DNA of 64,000 bases, from NCBI RefSeq assembly GCF_012489685.1, contig NC_080042.1:16258150-16322149 (forward strand), in the 5' to 3' direction. The notes under the pieces were generated by a model. That model searched no databases. It was given only the letters and a program-made list of their open reading frames with translations, and was not told the DNA's origin. Shown piece after piece: positions 11,236 through 22,723 of this stretch. Every line of letters begins with the position of its first letter. Within the stretch, counting starts at the first letter, position 1. The DNA is from Lotus japonicus. Lineage: Eukaryota; Streptophyta; Magnoliopsida; Fabales; Fabaceae. Position numbers and translations under genes: made by a program.

Positions 11236-12021
11236 ATGGTGGACCTTAACCGGATGGCGGAGGCAATAGCTACACTGATCGAGGCAATGATGAACCAGGC
11301 TGCGGAAGACGCTTATATGCGCGCTGAAGAGGCTGCACGTGAGCATCACCAACGACTGATGGCGACGACGATGTATCAACAAAGAGGAATGAACCGAACA
11401 GGAGCTGGGGGACCAATAAGGTCAGGATCTCAAGGCTACAACAGAAGGGAGAGCTACCATCAGTGGGGACCGTATCAGCGTTTCAAGGGAAGAGATCTTA
11501 TCTCAAGAGTCTACAAACCAACGACTGCTGATACTAGAGGGGAGCCAGTTGGTGACAAAGGTGTGACATGTACTCGTTGTGGAAAGTTTAGGCATTTTGC
11601 TAACAAGTGCTCAGTGACTGGACGGAGATGCTTCAAGTGTAACTGAGAGGGGCATCTAGCTGTGAACTGCAAGACACCCCAGGAGGAAACGTCTGATAGT
11701 AAGATGAAAGGGAATGATGCTACCGAAGGGACAGGAAACAAGACTTCGGGAAGAGCAGTGACGTGTTACAGGTGCAGGGAAGTAGGGCACTATGCTAGTA
11801 AGTGCAAGATCAAGGGAAAACTATGCTTTAATTGCAACCAACCGGGACATTTCTCCAGAGATTGTAAGGCACTCAAGGGCGAATCATCAAGGAATGTTGG
11901 GAAAGGAAAACAACTTGCTACAGAGGAAAGGATTCATATCAAGGAAGGAGCAAGAGTTGAGGAGTCGAACGAGGAAGAACGTGGGAACGATGGTAATATT
12001 TTAACTGTTCTCGTATTCTAG
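11236..12021 (+). pseudogene. Tekay-like gag, internally deleted
   Basis: From the ATG at 11236 (MVDLNRMAEAIATL) the frame reaches zinc knuckles with CxxCx4Hx4C spacing: CTRCGKFRHFANKC, a second begun at RCFKC and cut by a TGA at 11644-11646, then CYRCREVGHYASKC and CFNCNQPGHFSRDC in the continuing frame. The nucleocapsid end is thus recognisable, but the large capsid core normally between the N-terminal helix and the knuckles is missing, and no DSG protease motif follows. The product could not form a normal capsid. It is placed between the primer site and RT, as expected. Confidence 0.8.
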
Positions 12022-12289
12022 AATAACTTACTCTTTTATATTCAAGCGAGTGTGACGCGCCTAACTTGTATTTACTACTTAGACTATGATCCTATGATTA
12101 TTATCCCTAGTAGGACCTTATTCGAAGTTGCTCGTGATTTAACTATAGAGGTTACACGAGATCTAGAATAGCACGCGGAGCTAGGGAGTTGTTTTACCGA
12201 GGCGTCGATAAGGAAGCTAGGATCTCAGGGGAATTCCTTATGGGTACGATACGTAGGATTTTAGGGCGTTTAGTTTTGAAGCGGATTCG
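12022..12289 (+). other. Degenerate protease/RT linker
   Basis: A frame with stops reads through FEVARDLTIEVTRDLE-like text expected between protease and RT of a gypsy element, but the catalytic DSG motif is not present. Nothing here appears translatable. Confidence 0.4.
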
Positions 12290-13018
12290 ATGGAGGATCT
12301 TTCGGCAAAAGGATTCATTCGACCAAGTGTATCATCGTGGGGAGCGCCAGTGTTGTTAGTCAAGAAGAAGGACGGAAGGTCGAGATCGTGGGTGGATTAT
12401 CGACAATTGAGCAAGGCGACGATCAAGAACAGATACCCGTTGCCGAGGATAGATGATTTGATGGACCAACTACGAGGGGCTACCGTATTTTCCAAGATAG
12501 ACTTGAGGTCAGGCTATCGTCGGATCAGAGTGAAGATTGAGGATATACCGAAGACTGCTTTCAGGACACGTTAAGGACACTACGAGTACCTAGTGATGCC
12601 GTTTGGAGTGACGAATGTACCTGCTGTTTTCATGGATTACATGAACCGCATCTTTCAGGAGTTCTTAGATCGGCGTGTGGTGGTGTTTATTGAGGACATA
12701 TTGATCTATTCGAAGGACGCGAATAAACATGAAGGACATTTGCGCCAAGTTTTACAAGTGTTGAGAGAGAAAAAGCTGTATGCGAACCCTTCCAAGTGTG
12801 AATTCTGGCTGGAGGAAGTCAATTTCTTAGGCCATGCTATCTCGAAGGAGGGCATAGCTGTGGATCCGGCGAAAGTGGAGACTGTTTTGGCTTGGGAGCA
12901 ACCGAATATGGTGACAGAGATCAGAAGTTTTGTGGATTTAGCTGGATATTATAGACGCTTCATTGAGGGATTTGCCAAGATTGTTGGACCTTTGACTCAA
13001 TTGACGAGGAAGGATTAA
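12290..13018 (+). pseudogene. Ty3/gypsy reverse transcriptase, broken
   Basis: Recognised by [77 protein letters not shown] and [12 protein letters not shown], all gypsy RT landmarks in order. A TAA at 12572-12574 interrupts between AFRTR and GHYEYL. The catalytic block, normally [FY]-[IV]-D-D, reads FIED, so the first aspartate is changed to glutamate. No RNase H follows: the frame stops at 13018 just after [10 protein letters not shown]. An active polymerase is very unlikely. Confidence 0.88.
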
Positions 13019-15059
13019 TCTTTTACATGGATTGAGGGTGTGTGGTTCCGTAGCGGAATCGTTAGGAACTTGATATCAGGATATTTGTGGTTACTGGATG
13101 TTAGGAACTCATTGTCTGTTCCAGTGGGTTTTTCTAAATTTCCACCTTCGATGTATTAGGCCTGATTAACCTAATATTGAGGGGGTGATATTCGGAATCA
13201 CAGCTGGTTATGGACTTTGATAGAAGGACGGGTAAGATGAATTTGAATTGATTGAGGATTAGTCGGATTTGGGAGGAAAGTTCGTGTTAAGCATTTGATT
13301 GTAAAAGATTAAGATTTGAATCTGTGGAAGTCGATGAGTGTCGTATAGACATTGATTGGTTAGTTCGTGTGATTACTCCAAGTAGAGGTAGACCAAGTCA
13401 AGAGATTTAGTGCTGGAAAAGTATTAAGTAGTTTCTCGGAAGTTATGAAGTCATAGGTTATGTGATTGCTGAGGGGAGTTGTTAGAGACTAAATAAGTTG
13501 GATTTAATCAGGTTTTAGATGATAGCTTGATGGTAGCGAGATTGAGAAGAATTAGCTCTGAACTAGATTGTTATAGTCGAGTTCGAGGAATAAGTTTTGC
13601 TAAGCGTTTGATTAATATGTGGAGACATTATAGTCTTAAGAGATGAAGTTTCGCTTGAAAAGTGTTGAATTAATGATTAAGTTGGAGAAAGAAAGTTTTA
13701 GCATAAGTTGAATACTTGAGGTTGTTGATATGGATTCCAAAGATATATGCTGAGATTACTAAGTGAGATTTACTAAGTTGGATTGAAATCTTAGGGTTAA
13801 GATTGAATCTTGAGAGCCGAGAATCACGTACGAGTAGGAGATCTTATGGTTGTAGGTGTGACAATAGGAGTTGAATCTTAGAAGATTGAAGACCTGAAGG
13901 TGAGTTTCGGGTTAAGACCATTGAGGTGTAGTATAAGAGAGATCTTGAAGTAAGGGAATTCTGGGTTGTGTGGAGTGTTAAGGTTGGTGATCGATTGATG
14001 TTGATTATGAGGTTGCGGACATAATGACCATGTGATAAGATTTGAATGATGTTAGCATAATAAGTTGTGATTATGGATATCAGGACCAAGGGGTGAGTGT
14101 GGAAGCATGACGACACTTATCAGGTCGTTTGGGTAAGTGAAGGAGTTATAGTTTTAAGAAACGGATATTCATTTAAGAAGTATTGAAGGATTAAAGGTCA
14201 TTAGAGGACCAAACTTGGTGAAGGTTTAGGTTTTAAATCTATGAATGTCTATCTAAGGTGTGTAGGACTCGAAGTTTGTCAGAATTTGATTGAGGGATTA
14301 AGAGGTTGATTGACAAGATGGTGATTGAGTGACAAAAAGGAAAGTGTTAGTATTAAGATGAATACTTGAAGTTGTTATGTTTGGACAAGTTTCTTAGAGC
14401 TTAAGAGTGGATGAAACTTTGTTATGGATTTTGATGATGCATATTACGGTTAACAAGTGAATTTTACTAAGTTGAATGAGAATCCTAGGGCTAAGGTTGA
14501 CCTAATGAGCTGAGATTCATGTACACATAAGAGATTTAGTGGTGTTAGCGGTTACGATAACAGTTAAATCTCAGAATGTTGAAGGATTGGATGATAAAAT
14601 GGCTAGTTAAGTCCCTTGAGGTATAGTTATGATTTAATCTTCTAGAGGATAAGTCTCGATTTGTGCGAAGTGTTAGGGATTTCAGTAAGTGTAAATAGGT
14701 TTGAGTGAGGGAAGTTCTAAGGAAGAAGACGATAATAATGGATTGTTAGATATTAAGAAGAGGATTATCTTATAAGTTGTTGATAACTTGATGTTGAAGG
14801 GGATAAGATTAGTGAAGGACAAGAAATAAGGACATAAGTCGAGTTTTAATTCGAATGGTGACTAAGTAGGAGATTGATTTCATGGTGCGAGTGATGATAG
14901 TTACGAAGTTGGATGTGACGTTAATGGACTATTAGATTCCAACGCAATATTTCGTCTAGGAGTTATCGAACGGACAAGTGGAGTTTTGGACTGTAGATGA
15001 AGATCACGAGGACGAGTTGAGTATTTCCCTTAAGATGACAGAGAGGCACCGAGTTTAAG
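13019..15059 (+). other. Non-coding interior with diverged tandem duplication
   Basis: No RNase H and no continuous integrase are readable. Two segments of about 400 bp (roughly 13600-14000 and 14270-14690) resemble each other: AATACTTGARGTTGTT, then TACTAAGTTG, then ATCYTAGGGYTAAG occur in the same order, offset by about 650-690 bp. The region is purine-rich with many stops in all frames. Confidence 0.55.
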
Positions 15060-15382
15060 AAGAATTTCGGACGACCGAAAGTAAAGAAGTAAGTGGCTAA
15101 GATTGTGCGACTGCACGGAATGCCAACCGGTATCATTTCAAGCAGAGGTCCGACGCAAGTAATCGAGTCAGACGACATGAGGTTGAATGATGTTTTGTCT
15201 TTTGAGACGCCGACAGTTAGCAGTGGGGATAGAAGAGTGAAACAGTTAAGGGGAAGGCAGATTGCTTAAGTAAAGATTATGAGGAACAATGACACAGGCA
15301 CTACTACATGAGAATTGGAAGATAAGATCGAGGAACTGTATTCCGGACTTTACACAGAACTCTGAGTTTTGAGGACGAAACT
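15060..15382 (+). pseudogene. Integrase/chromodomain remnant
   Basis: A frame reading KIVRLHGMPTGIISSRGP matches the integrase core around the second catalytic Asp, here changed (S-S-R instead of S-D-R). It is then joined almost directly to a chromodomain-type tail, VKQLRGRQIA, VKIMRNN and ELEDKIEELYSGL, with stops. The same tail is seen on the minus-strand gypsy relic (KQLKGKHISLVNVIW, about 37560-37745). Hence integrase has lost its third catalytic residue and C-terminal domain by deletion. Confidence 0.65.
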
Positions 15383-15386
15383 TTCT

Positions 15387-15402
15387 TTTTGGAGGGGAGT
15401 AT
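15387..15402 (+). promoter_or_regulatory. Polypurine tract
   Basis: TTTGGAGGGGAGTAT directly before the 3' LTR; the usual primer site for plus-strand DNA synthesis. Confidence 0.75.
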
Positions 15403-17851
15403 TGTAAGACCTGGATTTTCAGAACAAGTTAAGTTTCCGACTCACACGTAGAATCAGTGTAAGCGTGACAGGAGTTTGACATTTGAGAAAGATTAATGAA
15501 GAAGAAAGTTCAGGAATTGCTTGAGGAATGTTGCGTAGTTGTTTTCGGAGTTAGTGCGAGTCGTCTGCACACCTGCCTTATGGCGAGCGTGTCCAGAATA
15601 GGCTATTTCGCTCTTAAAGCAACGTTTTGAGTGAGATTTCGAACTCTCGGAAAATTTAAAGATTCTCTTTATTTTTCCATCGACCAGCGTTTCATTTCGG
15701 AACTCTGGACTGTACGCACGATAGGTTTCACTTTCCGGAAGCTCGACGACTCTAATTTCTTTGCTTTGAAACCCTAATTTTGAGCGAAGGATGAAGACTT
15801 TTTCTATTCTGGACTTCTAACGAAGATTCCGTCCGCGTTGCCAGACTTGTTTCGACATTTCCAATTTTTTTCTGTTGGAAGTTTTGTCGTCTGAGCATCA
15901 CAGCAAAAAGTAGTTTTTCGGGATAGACTAACTTACACCGCTTTTGGCGTTTTGGATATCGTTTTTCCCAAATCTTAGATAATTGTTTTGAGTTCTGGAA
16001 TTCCGACGCCAGAATCTCTCTTAGAATTCCTTGGTGAACGTGCTGCAAAAATCGGAATCGCGAAATTTTCATTTTCCCGCGATTTCGCCTGCCTATAAAT
16101 AGCTCGAAAAGCAAAAATTCCTTCATTTTCTTCCTATTGTGGCCGAATTTCGTGGAGAGCAAGGGGGGAGGAGATTTTCGCGAAAAATTGACTGATCTTC
16201 GTGCAGTTCGTCCCTACTTCTAGGTATCGAGGTAACTAACACGATTCTTACCTCTGATTGTTGTTTCTGTTGCGTTTCTGAAGTCGTTTCTGTGCTCACA
16301 GTTTTGAGCTTTTTCTAAAATTGTCCGTTTTCTTCGATTTCTTGCTTGGGTTATGTTCTCTAGGTTCCCATGAGCCTAAAACCTCTGTCAGTAAACGCTG
16401 ATTGTGATCCAGTTGTCCAGGATCTGAAAAACTGTTTCAAAACCCTTTTTGCTCACATTTCGAAACTTTATTGTCGAAAAGACTTAATCTGACTTCGTGC
16501 CTTTAGGATTTGTTGTCACGGATGTCATGAGGATCGTTGTTGTCAAATTTGTTTTCAGAACTAATAACTTAGAAGTTTTGAGCCTTTATTTTGGACCAAA
16601 ATGCCCCTGGATAGTCATATTTCGACCCGATTGTCCGAAAATTGTTCCGACAGTTTCTTTGCCTTAGTTTTATCCTAAAACTACCTTGTGAATTGATTTG
16701 ATCAAAGAAAAAGAGCCGAAGCCCTTTTTCCTTTGAGGCCGTGGACTATTTCCTTTAGGGGGGAGTTTTTCGGTTTCGAAAACTTGTCTTTTCGTACCTG
16801 ATTGTCCTATTCTGAAGCTTTAATGCTTTGTCTATCGTTTATGTATTGTTTTGCGATCGAACTAATCGATTTTGTTTGGATTCTGCTTTGTTTTTCTCCG
16901 AGGTTCAGTTGAGGGAACTTTGGAAGACTCAGAGCAATTGTTTGAGGAGAACTTTGTTTGCGAAGCTGGAACAGCTCGAGGTTAGGGCAACTTACATATA
17001 TATTAGCTATGATTGCATGATAGGCGTCGATAAATTCGACTTATGCTTTGCTATGATATTGATTATGATGATGGTTTATTGTTATGAATGTTTTCATAAC
17101 TTATGATGTGATGTTGTGTTGAATTGAGCGTTTTGACGCGACTTCGGAGTGGAGATTCATTGATCTGGTGATCTTTGATATTTTGGGTTGGATGAGCAAC
17201 CCTAGGCAAGTTCAAATGAGGGGTTTGAGACCTAGCCTGGTTGGTATTTGTTGGTTTACTTAGACTTTCCCCGGGAAACTTCTTTTGGGTGGTTGGTTTT
17301 CGGAAAACGTAGAAGGATTAGAATTTCGAAAACTAAAGACTTGGGAAACCTAGATTTTGAGAAATAAACTCATAACCTGACTAATCTGAATTGAAATCAT
17401 TTTTATTAATGTTTAAGTATAGGAAAACTGAAGGGGAAAATAGTTACGAAAGACGGGGAAAAGTCGACCTTTGTTGTGAGTTATTGGAATTGGGGAAAGC
17501 CACTAAGGTGAGCTATGGTGATGATTGAAAGTCACCGAGTACTTTACGTACTCTTGTTGATGGGGTTGTGTTGTATTGACCGACACTAATCCCTTGGGTT
17601 CTCTTGTTGTTGGAGCGGTGTTGTATTGACCGACACTTAGCGCTCATGTTGTTTGGGCTGTGTTGTATTGACCGACACTAGACCCTTGTGTATTTTTGTT
17701 GGTGGAGCTGTGTTGTATTGACCGACACTTACTCCGAGTTGTGTTGTATTGACCGACACTAACTCATGGGTTTGTTGAGATTGGGTTGTGAGCTAAACAC
17801 TTTCGTGGTAAGGGCGATTCGTTGTTTGGCTAACCACGTTGCATTCAATCG

Positions 17852-18094
17852 GGTGAATAACGGGAATGGTTCACCTGTGCATATCATGGTGAATAACGGG
17901 AATGGTTCACCTTGCATAAATGATGAATAACGGGAATGGTTCATCATATGGTGAATAACGGGAATGGTTCACCAAGGATGAATAACGGGAATGGTTCATC
18001 CAGGATGGATTTCATCCAGGATGGATAACGGGAATGGTCCATCCATAGTGAAGAACGGGAATGCTTCACTTGTGGCGAACGGGAACGCGTCACA
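17852..18094 (+). repeat. Hairpin array, 3' LTR copy
   Basis: Second copy of the eight-hairpin array, offset 8,005 bp from the first. Stems are unchanged. Confidence 0.9.
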
Positions 18095-18332
18095 AATCCG
18101 GATTCATATTGTGCATTTCACGCATACATTCATGCTGACTGAGACTGTGTGCTGTTTGTTTATTGAAGCAATGTTAGAGTCATAACATGCTAGGATTACT
18201 TATATGCTTATATAACAACTTATATATATACCCTGTCACATGTTGAGTGTATATGTACTTATTGCTGTGAGTTGACCCTAGCGCCTTGGCTTTGTTTGTA
18301 TGTTTGTGTTTGGGCGGTCGGCCTGCTGCCAG

Positions 18333-18639
18333 ATGTCGATGGTCGACTGGTTCTCGGTGGTCTCTCCCTCGGGGGGGATCAGATATGAGCTGCAGGATCG
18401 GGATGCCTCACCGCTTGGGTGATCGATGTTGCTGGTCACCGGCGACGTATCGGGGAAGGGTCATGGAGGACCGGACTGACGAGCGTGGACGTCTGACGAA
18501 AGGAGTTCTAAGGCGCATGGAGTTGAGCTTCAACTTGCCGACTTCAGATCGTTGTGGGTTTGGCACTGGGAGGTTAGGTTTGGGCAGGCGTCATGTTTTG
18601 TGTAGAGCTCTGATTCGTTTTGCTTTTGGGATCCGGTAG
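18333..18639 (+). pseudogene. LTR-internal reading frame, 3' LTR copy
   Basis: Starts MSMVDWFSVVSPSGGIRYEL in a single frame because the G-run is two bases shorter than in the 5' LTR. It ends at a stop about 14 codons later; the TYRGRVMED-LTKGVL part continues in another frame to 18639. See the 10328 entry for the shared motifs. Confidence 0.45.
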
Positions 18640-19390
18640 GTTTCCGACGCATGACTTTTCGTGTGGTTCTCTTACTGAGGGATCACAGTGAGTCAGTTGG
18701 ACCATAGGGGTCTTTGCTTAGGCCATATTGAGGCCGACTTTCTCCTAGTGGTTTGTAATTATAATTTTCTCACTTACACTTCTGGGTCTGTATATATTTG
18801 CCTACGGGCACACTGCTTTGGAGTCACTGCGAGTGCGCGTGACATGGAGTGCAGCTGAGGCTGTACATGTATATATGTTGTATATCGGTTAGTTTAGTAG
18901 TTGGGTTTTGTCTTTACTTCCTTATCGTTTTGATTTAAAGGAAAGAAAACGAAAAAAAAAATTACCTGTTTTCCGCGTAAAGATTATTTTTGGTTACTAA
19001 AGTGACACCTGGAAATCGGGGTGTTACATCCACTACAGACTTCCAGAACCACTCCAGTTCTGGGACAAGCCCCAGTTTTCCGAGGAAAACCGACACGTTG
19101 CTTCTTGACTAAATGAAGTGTATTTCGTGCAAAAACTCATACATCAAAACATTCAAATTTGAGACCACTCTAGCCCCAAATATATAACATAATTTATCGC
19201 CAAATTTCATAATGAAAATCACACCAAAATTGCACAAATAACACTTCAATATAATTATCAAATCATTCACTATTTCACCGACAAACTAGTAACACAAAAT
19301 CACCAAATGTCTCACATCAATTACTAGGACCAATTCCATAATCATTCCTATAAATAAGCAGAAACATAGCAAACTTGCAGATAGTTCTGG

Positions 19391-20383
19391 TAGGGCTGAG
19401 CATGGGTTGGTTTCGGGCGGGCCCGGGTGAAAGATGTCGGGTTTGGGTGGATTTTAATCGAACATATTCAAGGCCGTCTCCGACCGAATCAGGGATCGGA
19501 TAACTCGGGTGCGGGTTGAGTTGGTGGACGGGTCGGACGGGTCGGTTTTCACGGGTCAAGTGAACAAGGGAAGAGGAAGGAAAACAAGAAGAACCAACAT
19601 GGAAGAGAAGAGGAGCAGTGGTGAGCCGGCGACTATGCTTCGCCTCTTCAAGCCGCACCGGTGAGGAAAGTAGCGGAGGAGAGAGGAGGAGCAGCGGCGA
19701 GTCGCTTCGTCTCTTCAAGCCACACCGGCAATGAAAGCAACGACGGTGAGAGAAGGAGCAGCAACAGAGATGAAGAAAGGAGGAATGGATCTCAATAGCT
19801 TGCTTCTCCACTACCATGAATGGCTTCCAGTGGTGTTCGAAGCTTATAGCAGTTAGAGGAAAATGGTAGAATGACACAATGAATGACTTTCGACAGTTTT
19901 AGAACGTATGAGGGAAAATGGAAAGTAGAGAAAACTAGAAAAATAAAAGGCTTCTGATGTGGGGATGAAAAGATGATGAGAGATGCATGGGTGAAGGGAG
20001 AGAAGAAGAGACCTTAACTTTTTCTGAAACTGAAACGTGATGCAGTGGGTAAAGTGTTTCCATCTACAACTTTTTAATTCTAAAAAAATAGAGACTTGAC
20101 ATTGACTTGAATTTTGATAAGACACAGCTTTGAAAAACTTGTACAATGCACAGAGCATTAAATACACGCAGCAGTGCTTTTTAAAATTCATACTATGTAG
20201 AATCGGTCGGGTGCGGGCACCGACGAAACAAAAATATTGAACCCGCACCCGCCCAAACAAAACCGTACCTACTCACATCTTTCACCCGCACAACCCATGA
20301 CCCGTATTTATCCGCCCGAGAAGCTTTGTTTGGTACCGGGTTGGTCGGGTTATGGTCGGGCCCGGGTAAGATGCTCAGCCCTA
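19391..20383. mobile_element. Non-autonomous hAT-type element (993 bp)
   Basis: Terminal inverted repeats TAGGGCTGAGCAT (left) and ATGCTCAGCCCTA (right). The 8-bp TSD AGTTCTGG is perfect at 19383-19390 and 20384-20391, the length expected for hAT. Subterminal regions are rich in GGGTCGG/CGGGCCCGGG-like words on the left and their complements on the right, possible transposase-binding clusters. No transposase is encoded; a 186-codon minus-strand frame inside is not recognisable. Confidence 0.9.
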
Positions 20384-20391
20384 AGTTCTGG

Positions 20392-20915
20392 TACTAAACG
20401 AGCAGTCCAAAAATTATGAAAATTTTACTAAACATAGCCCTATACGTTAGCTTTCATATAAAATTGGTTTTACCCAATTTGGAATTCTGTAGAGAGAGTT
20501 ATGGTCTCTACAGCACAGGCTGTTAGGTTGTCTGCGAGTAGAAACAGAGTGAACTTGCAGATAATTGTGGTATTGAACCAGCAATCCAAAAATTATGAAA
20601 CTATTACCCAATATAACCCTATGAGTTAGATTTCATAGGAAATTGGTTTCACTCAATTCGGAATTCTTTAGAGAGGGTTATGATCTCTACAACACAGGCT
20701 GCTAGGGTGTCTGCGGGCAGAAACAGAGTGAACTTGCAGATAATTCTGGTACTGAACCCGAAATCCAAAAATTATGAAAATATTACCCAACATAACCTTA
20801 TGAGTTAGCTTTCATACAAAATTGGTTTCACTCAATTCGGAATTCTGTAGAGAGAGTTATGCTCTCTACAACACAGACTGTTAGGGTATCTGCGGGCAGA
20901 ACAGAACCCAAATTT
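20392..20915 (+). repeat. 179-bp tandem repeats inside the outer solo LTR
   Basis: Three consecutive units share CCAAAAATTATGAAA (starting 20407, 20586, 20765; period 179), then CTCTACARCACAGRCTG and GTCTGCGRG. The hAT element entered just before the first complete unit. Confidence 0.85.
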
Positions 20916-21448
20916 CCCCAGAACCTCAATTTCGCCCAAAATCAATTTTGCCCACCACAATTTAACACTCAACACAGTATCTCAGTTCTGAATTTTCAAA
21001 GAAGTTTGGGGTTCCTTCATGTTAAACTCAACCTCTGTTATACTACAATTATACAAGGTAAATTCAAACCCTTACCTTCTATAAAGATCAAAGTCTAGGT
21101 TTTTTTCTCTTTTCTCCTCTCCTTGCTTTTCACGTGTTCTCTTTGTCTGCTAACTTCTCCAATTATCAAATTCTGATTTCTCTCTTTCTAATTCACTCCT
21201 AACCCTTAAATAGTCTTACAATGGGCCACACTCCCAACTACTCACTTAAAACCTAAAACTCTTATTTATCTATATCACATAATCACTTAATTACCTAATA
21301 AAATCACTTAATGACCTTATCATCTAATTAAATCACATAATCACATAATCATCTAATTAAATTACATAAATTATCAAATTATCATATAACATAATAATAA
21401 TTAAAATAAAATAATAAATAACCTAATAACGAAAAGTGGGGTGTTACA
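20916..21448. other. End of outer solo LTR, AT-rich degenerate repeats
   Basis: No gene. 21270-21425 is a low-complexity run of variants of TAATCACTTAATTACC/ATCATCTAATTAA, followed by the LTR end GTGGGGTGTTACA. Confidence 0.6.
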
Positions 21449-21550
21449 TTCATCACTCTAACGTTAAAAAATGGACGACATGGCTGTTAAATGTCATGTC
21501 AACATCCTACATGGCTTGACACATCATTAAACCTTGTACCAGCAAATCAA
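21449..21550 (-). repeat. Dispersed repeat R, right part
   Basis: Continuation of the 6300-6437 repeat after the outer solo LTR. It matches the reverse complement of about 35645-35740. Confidence 0.45.
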
Positions 21551-22723
21551 ACACATTACCAGGTAAGCTACACAATTAATTCGTAAAATCATGAACAAAG
21601 TTTTATTTATATCATGCATATTCATCATCCTTTTTCAAAAACATCATCTTCCCCTTCTTCTTCATACCCACATAATCCAGGATCACCTACATGAAAATTT
21701 TGTTAAGTTCAAACACTAATACATCGTTTATCTTTTGAATGATAGCAATTTTCAAGAGTATAAGTGAAATGGTTACAAATTTCATGTGAATTATATTTCA
21801 GGAAATAACACTTATAACTCACATCGCTCACTGTCAGGTGATTAAGTGCAAAACAATGCAAGAATACAATCCACACAAGAAAAGAAAGGTCAAAGCTACA
21901 AGACAGTCTGCACAAACGAAGAAAGTCAAATCTGCTTGATCGTCTACCCGAGAGAAGACTACAATCAAAGAATATTTTCATCGTCTATCTCAAAGTTGAC
22001 CAATGGGAGAAATTTCTAGAGAAAGAGCGTCATCTTCAAATTGGAGAAATCTCTCTAACATTCCTGTAGAGAAAATCAAGTGCCAAGAATCACGTGATAT
22101 TCTATAAAGCACTATGCTCAAGGAAACAAGTATATCGTTGTCTAAATCAAGTTTCATTTTTCTCTCACAAAGGACTGGAACAAAGCTCAATGTGCTAGCT
22201 ACCGACTGACAAGATACATTTTGTAGCAGCAAGTCTCAATCAAAGGACACAACGCATTTAATGCACCTGATGAGAAGACTGTTTGATCTAACGGCTAGAA
22301 CTTGAAGTGCTGCATACACTCAAACGACTATAAAAAAACCCTAGAATCACTTCAAAAGGAAGACTTGAAGATTTTCAGAAGAAGAACTCCAACACCATAA
22401 TTTCAACAACAATCAACTTTCTATCTAAATAAGAAATTTTCATCAAGCAAACAAGAAAGAAAAGTCCCCACATCGTCTGAGAGAAATTCGTAAGAGTCAA
22501 ATCCTTATCCCACACTCTGTAGATCTAGAACTCAAAGTACATCACAGAGTCAAATCTTATTCAATACTTTGTAGTTCTTGTCCTTAAAATTTTCTACTAT
22601 CCTTCTTGTGCGAAGAGAACGTTGTAAAAGTAAACGATCTTGAAAAAGATTGTTAGGAGAAGTATTGTATAATACTTGGTAAATGTGAAGTCCTTAGAAT
22701 ACTTGTTTAGGAGGTGTCTTTGA

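Larger units (their letters stand above)
7347..19028 (+). mobile_element. Complete Tekay/Del-like Ty3/gypsy element, non-autonomous
   Basis: Two nearly identical LTRs (7347-11026 and 15403-19028) start TGTAAGACC and end GGTGTTACA. The 5-bp TSD TCCAC is perfect at 7342-7346 and 19029-19033. A 12-base primer site matching the initiator-tRNA-Met type (TGGTATCAGAGC) and a polypurine tract flank the interior. The 4.4-kb interior keeps only pieces of gag, RT and integrase/chromodomain, in the order gag-RT-INT typical of chromoviruses. Long LTRs and the chromodomain-like tail suggest the Tekay/Del lineage. By eye the LTRs differ at few positions besides one 50-bp repeat unit, so insertion is recent compared with its host LTR. 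Confidence 0.92.
15403..19028 (+). repeat. Tekay-like 3' LTR (3,626 bp)
   Basis: Matches the 5' LTR almost base for base: TATA box at 16094-16101, minisatellite at about 17560-17765, hairpin array at 17852-18094 and reading frame from 18333. All eight hairpin stems are the same as in the 5' LTR; the only array difference noticed is in a loop (GAACGGGAATG here, GAACGAGAATG there). Ends GGTGTTACA and is followed by the TSD TCCAC. Confidence 0.92.
6438..21448. mobile_element. Gypsy-like solo LTR split by two later insertions
   Basis: The left end TGTAACACCC-ACTTTTTCCC and the right end GAAAAGTGGGGTGTTACA form the inverted terminal pattern seen in many plant gypsy LTRs. Flanks are TCCAT (6433-6437) and TTCAT (21449-21453), a 5-bp target duplication with one transition. 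Removing the nested Tekay element (7347-19028 plus its TSD) and the hAT element leaves about 2.3 kb with no gag-pol, hence a solo LTR rather than a full element. Orientation is ambiguous because the ends are nearly palindromic. Confidence 0.7.

Noticed and set aside
19317..19877. 186-codon minus-strand frame across the hAT border
   Set aside because: It crosses the transposon end, has low-complexity Ser/Leu content and no domain.
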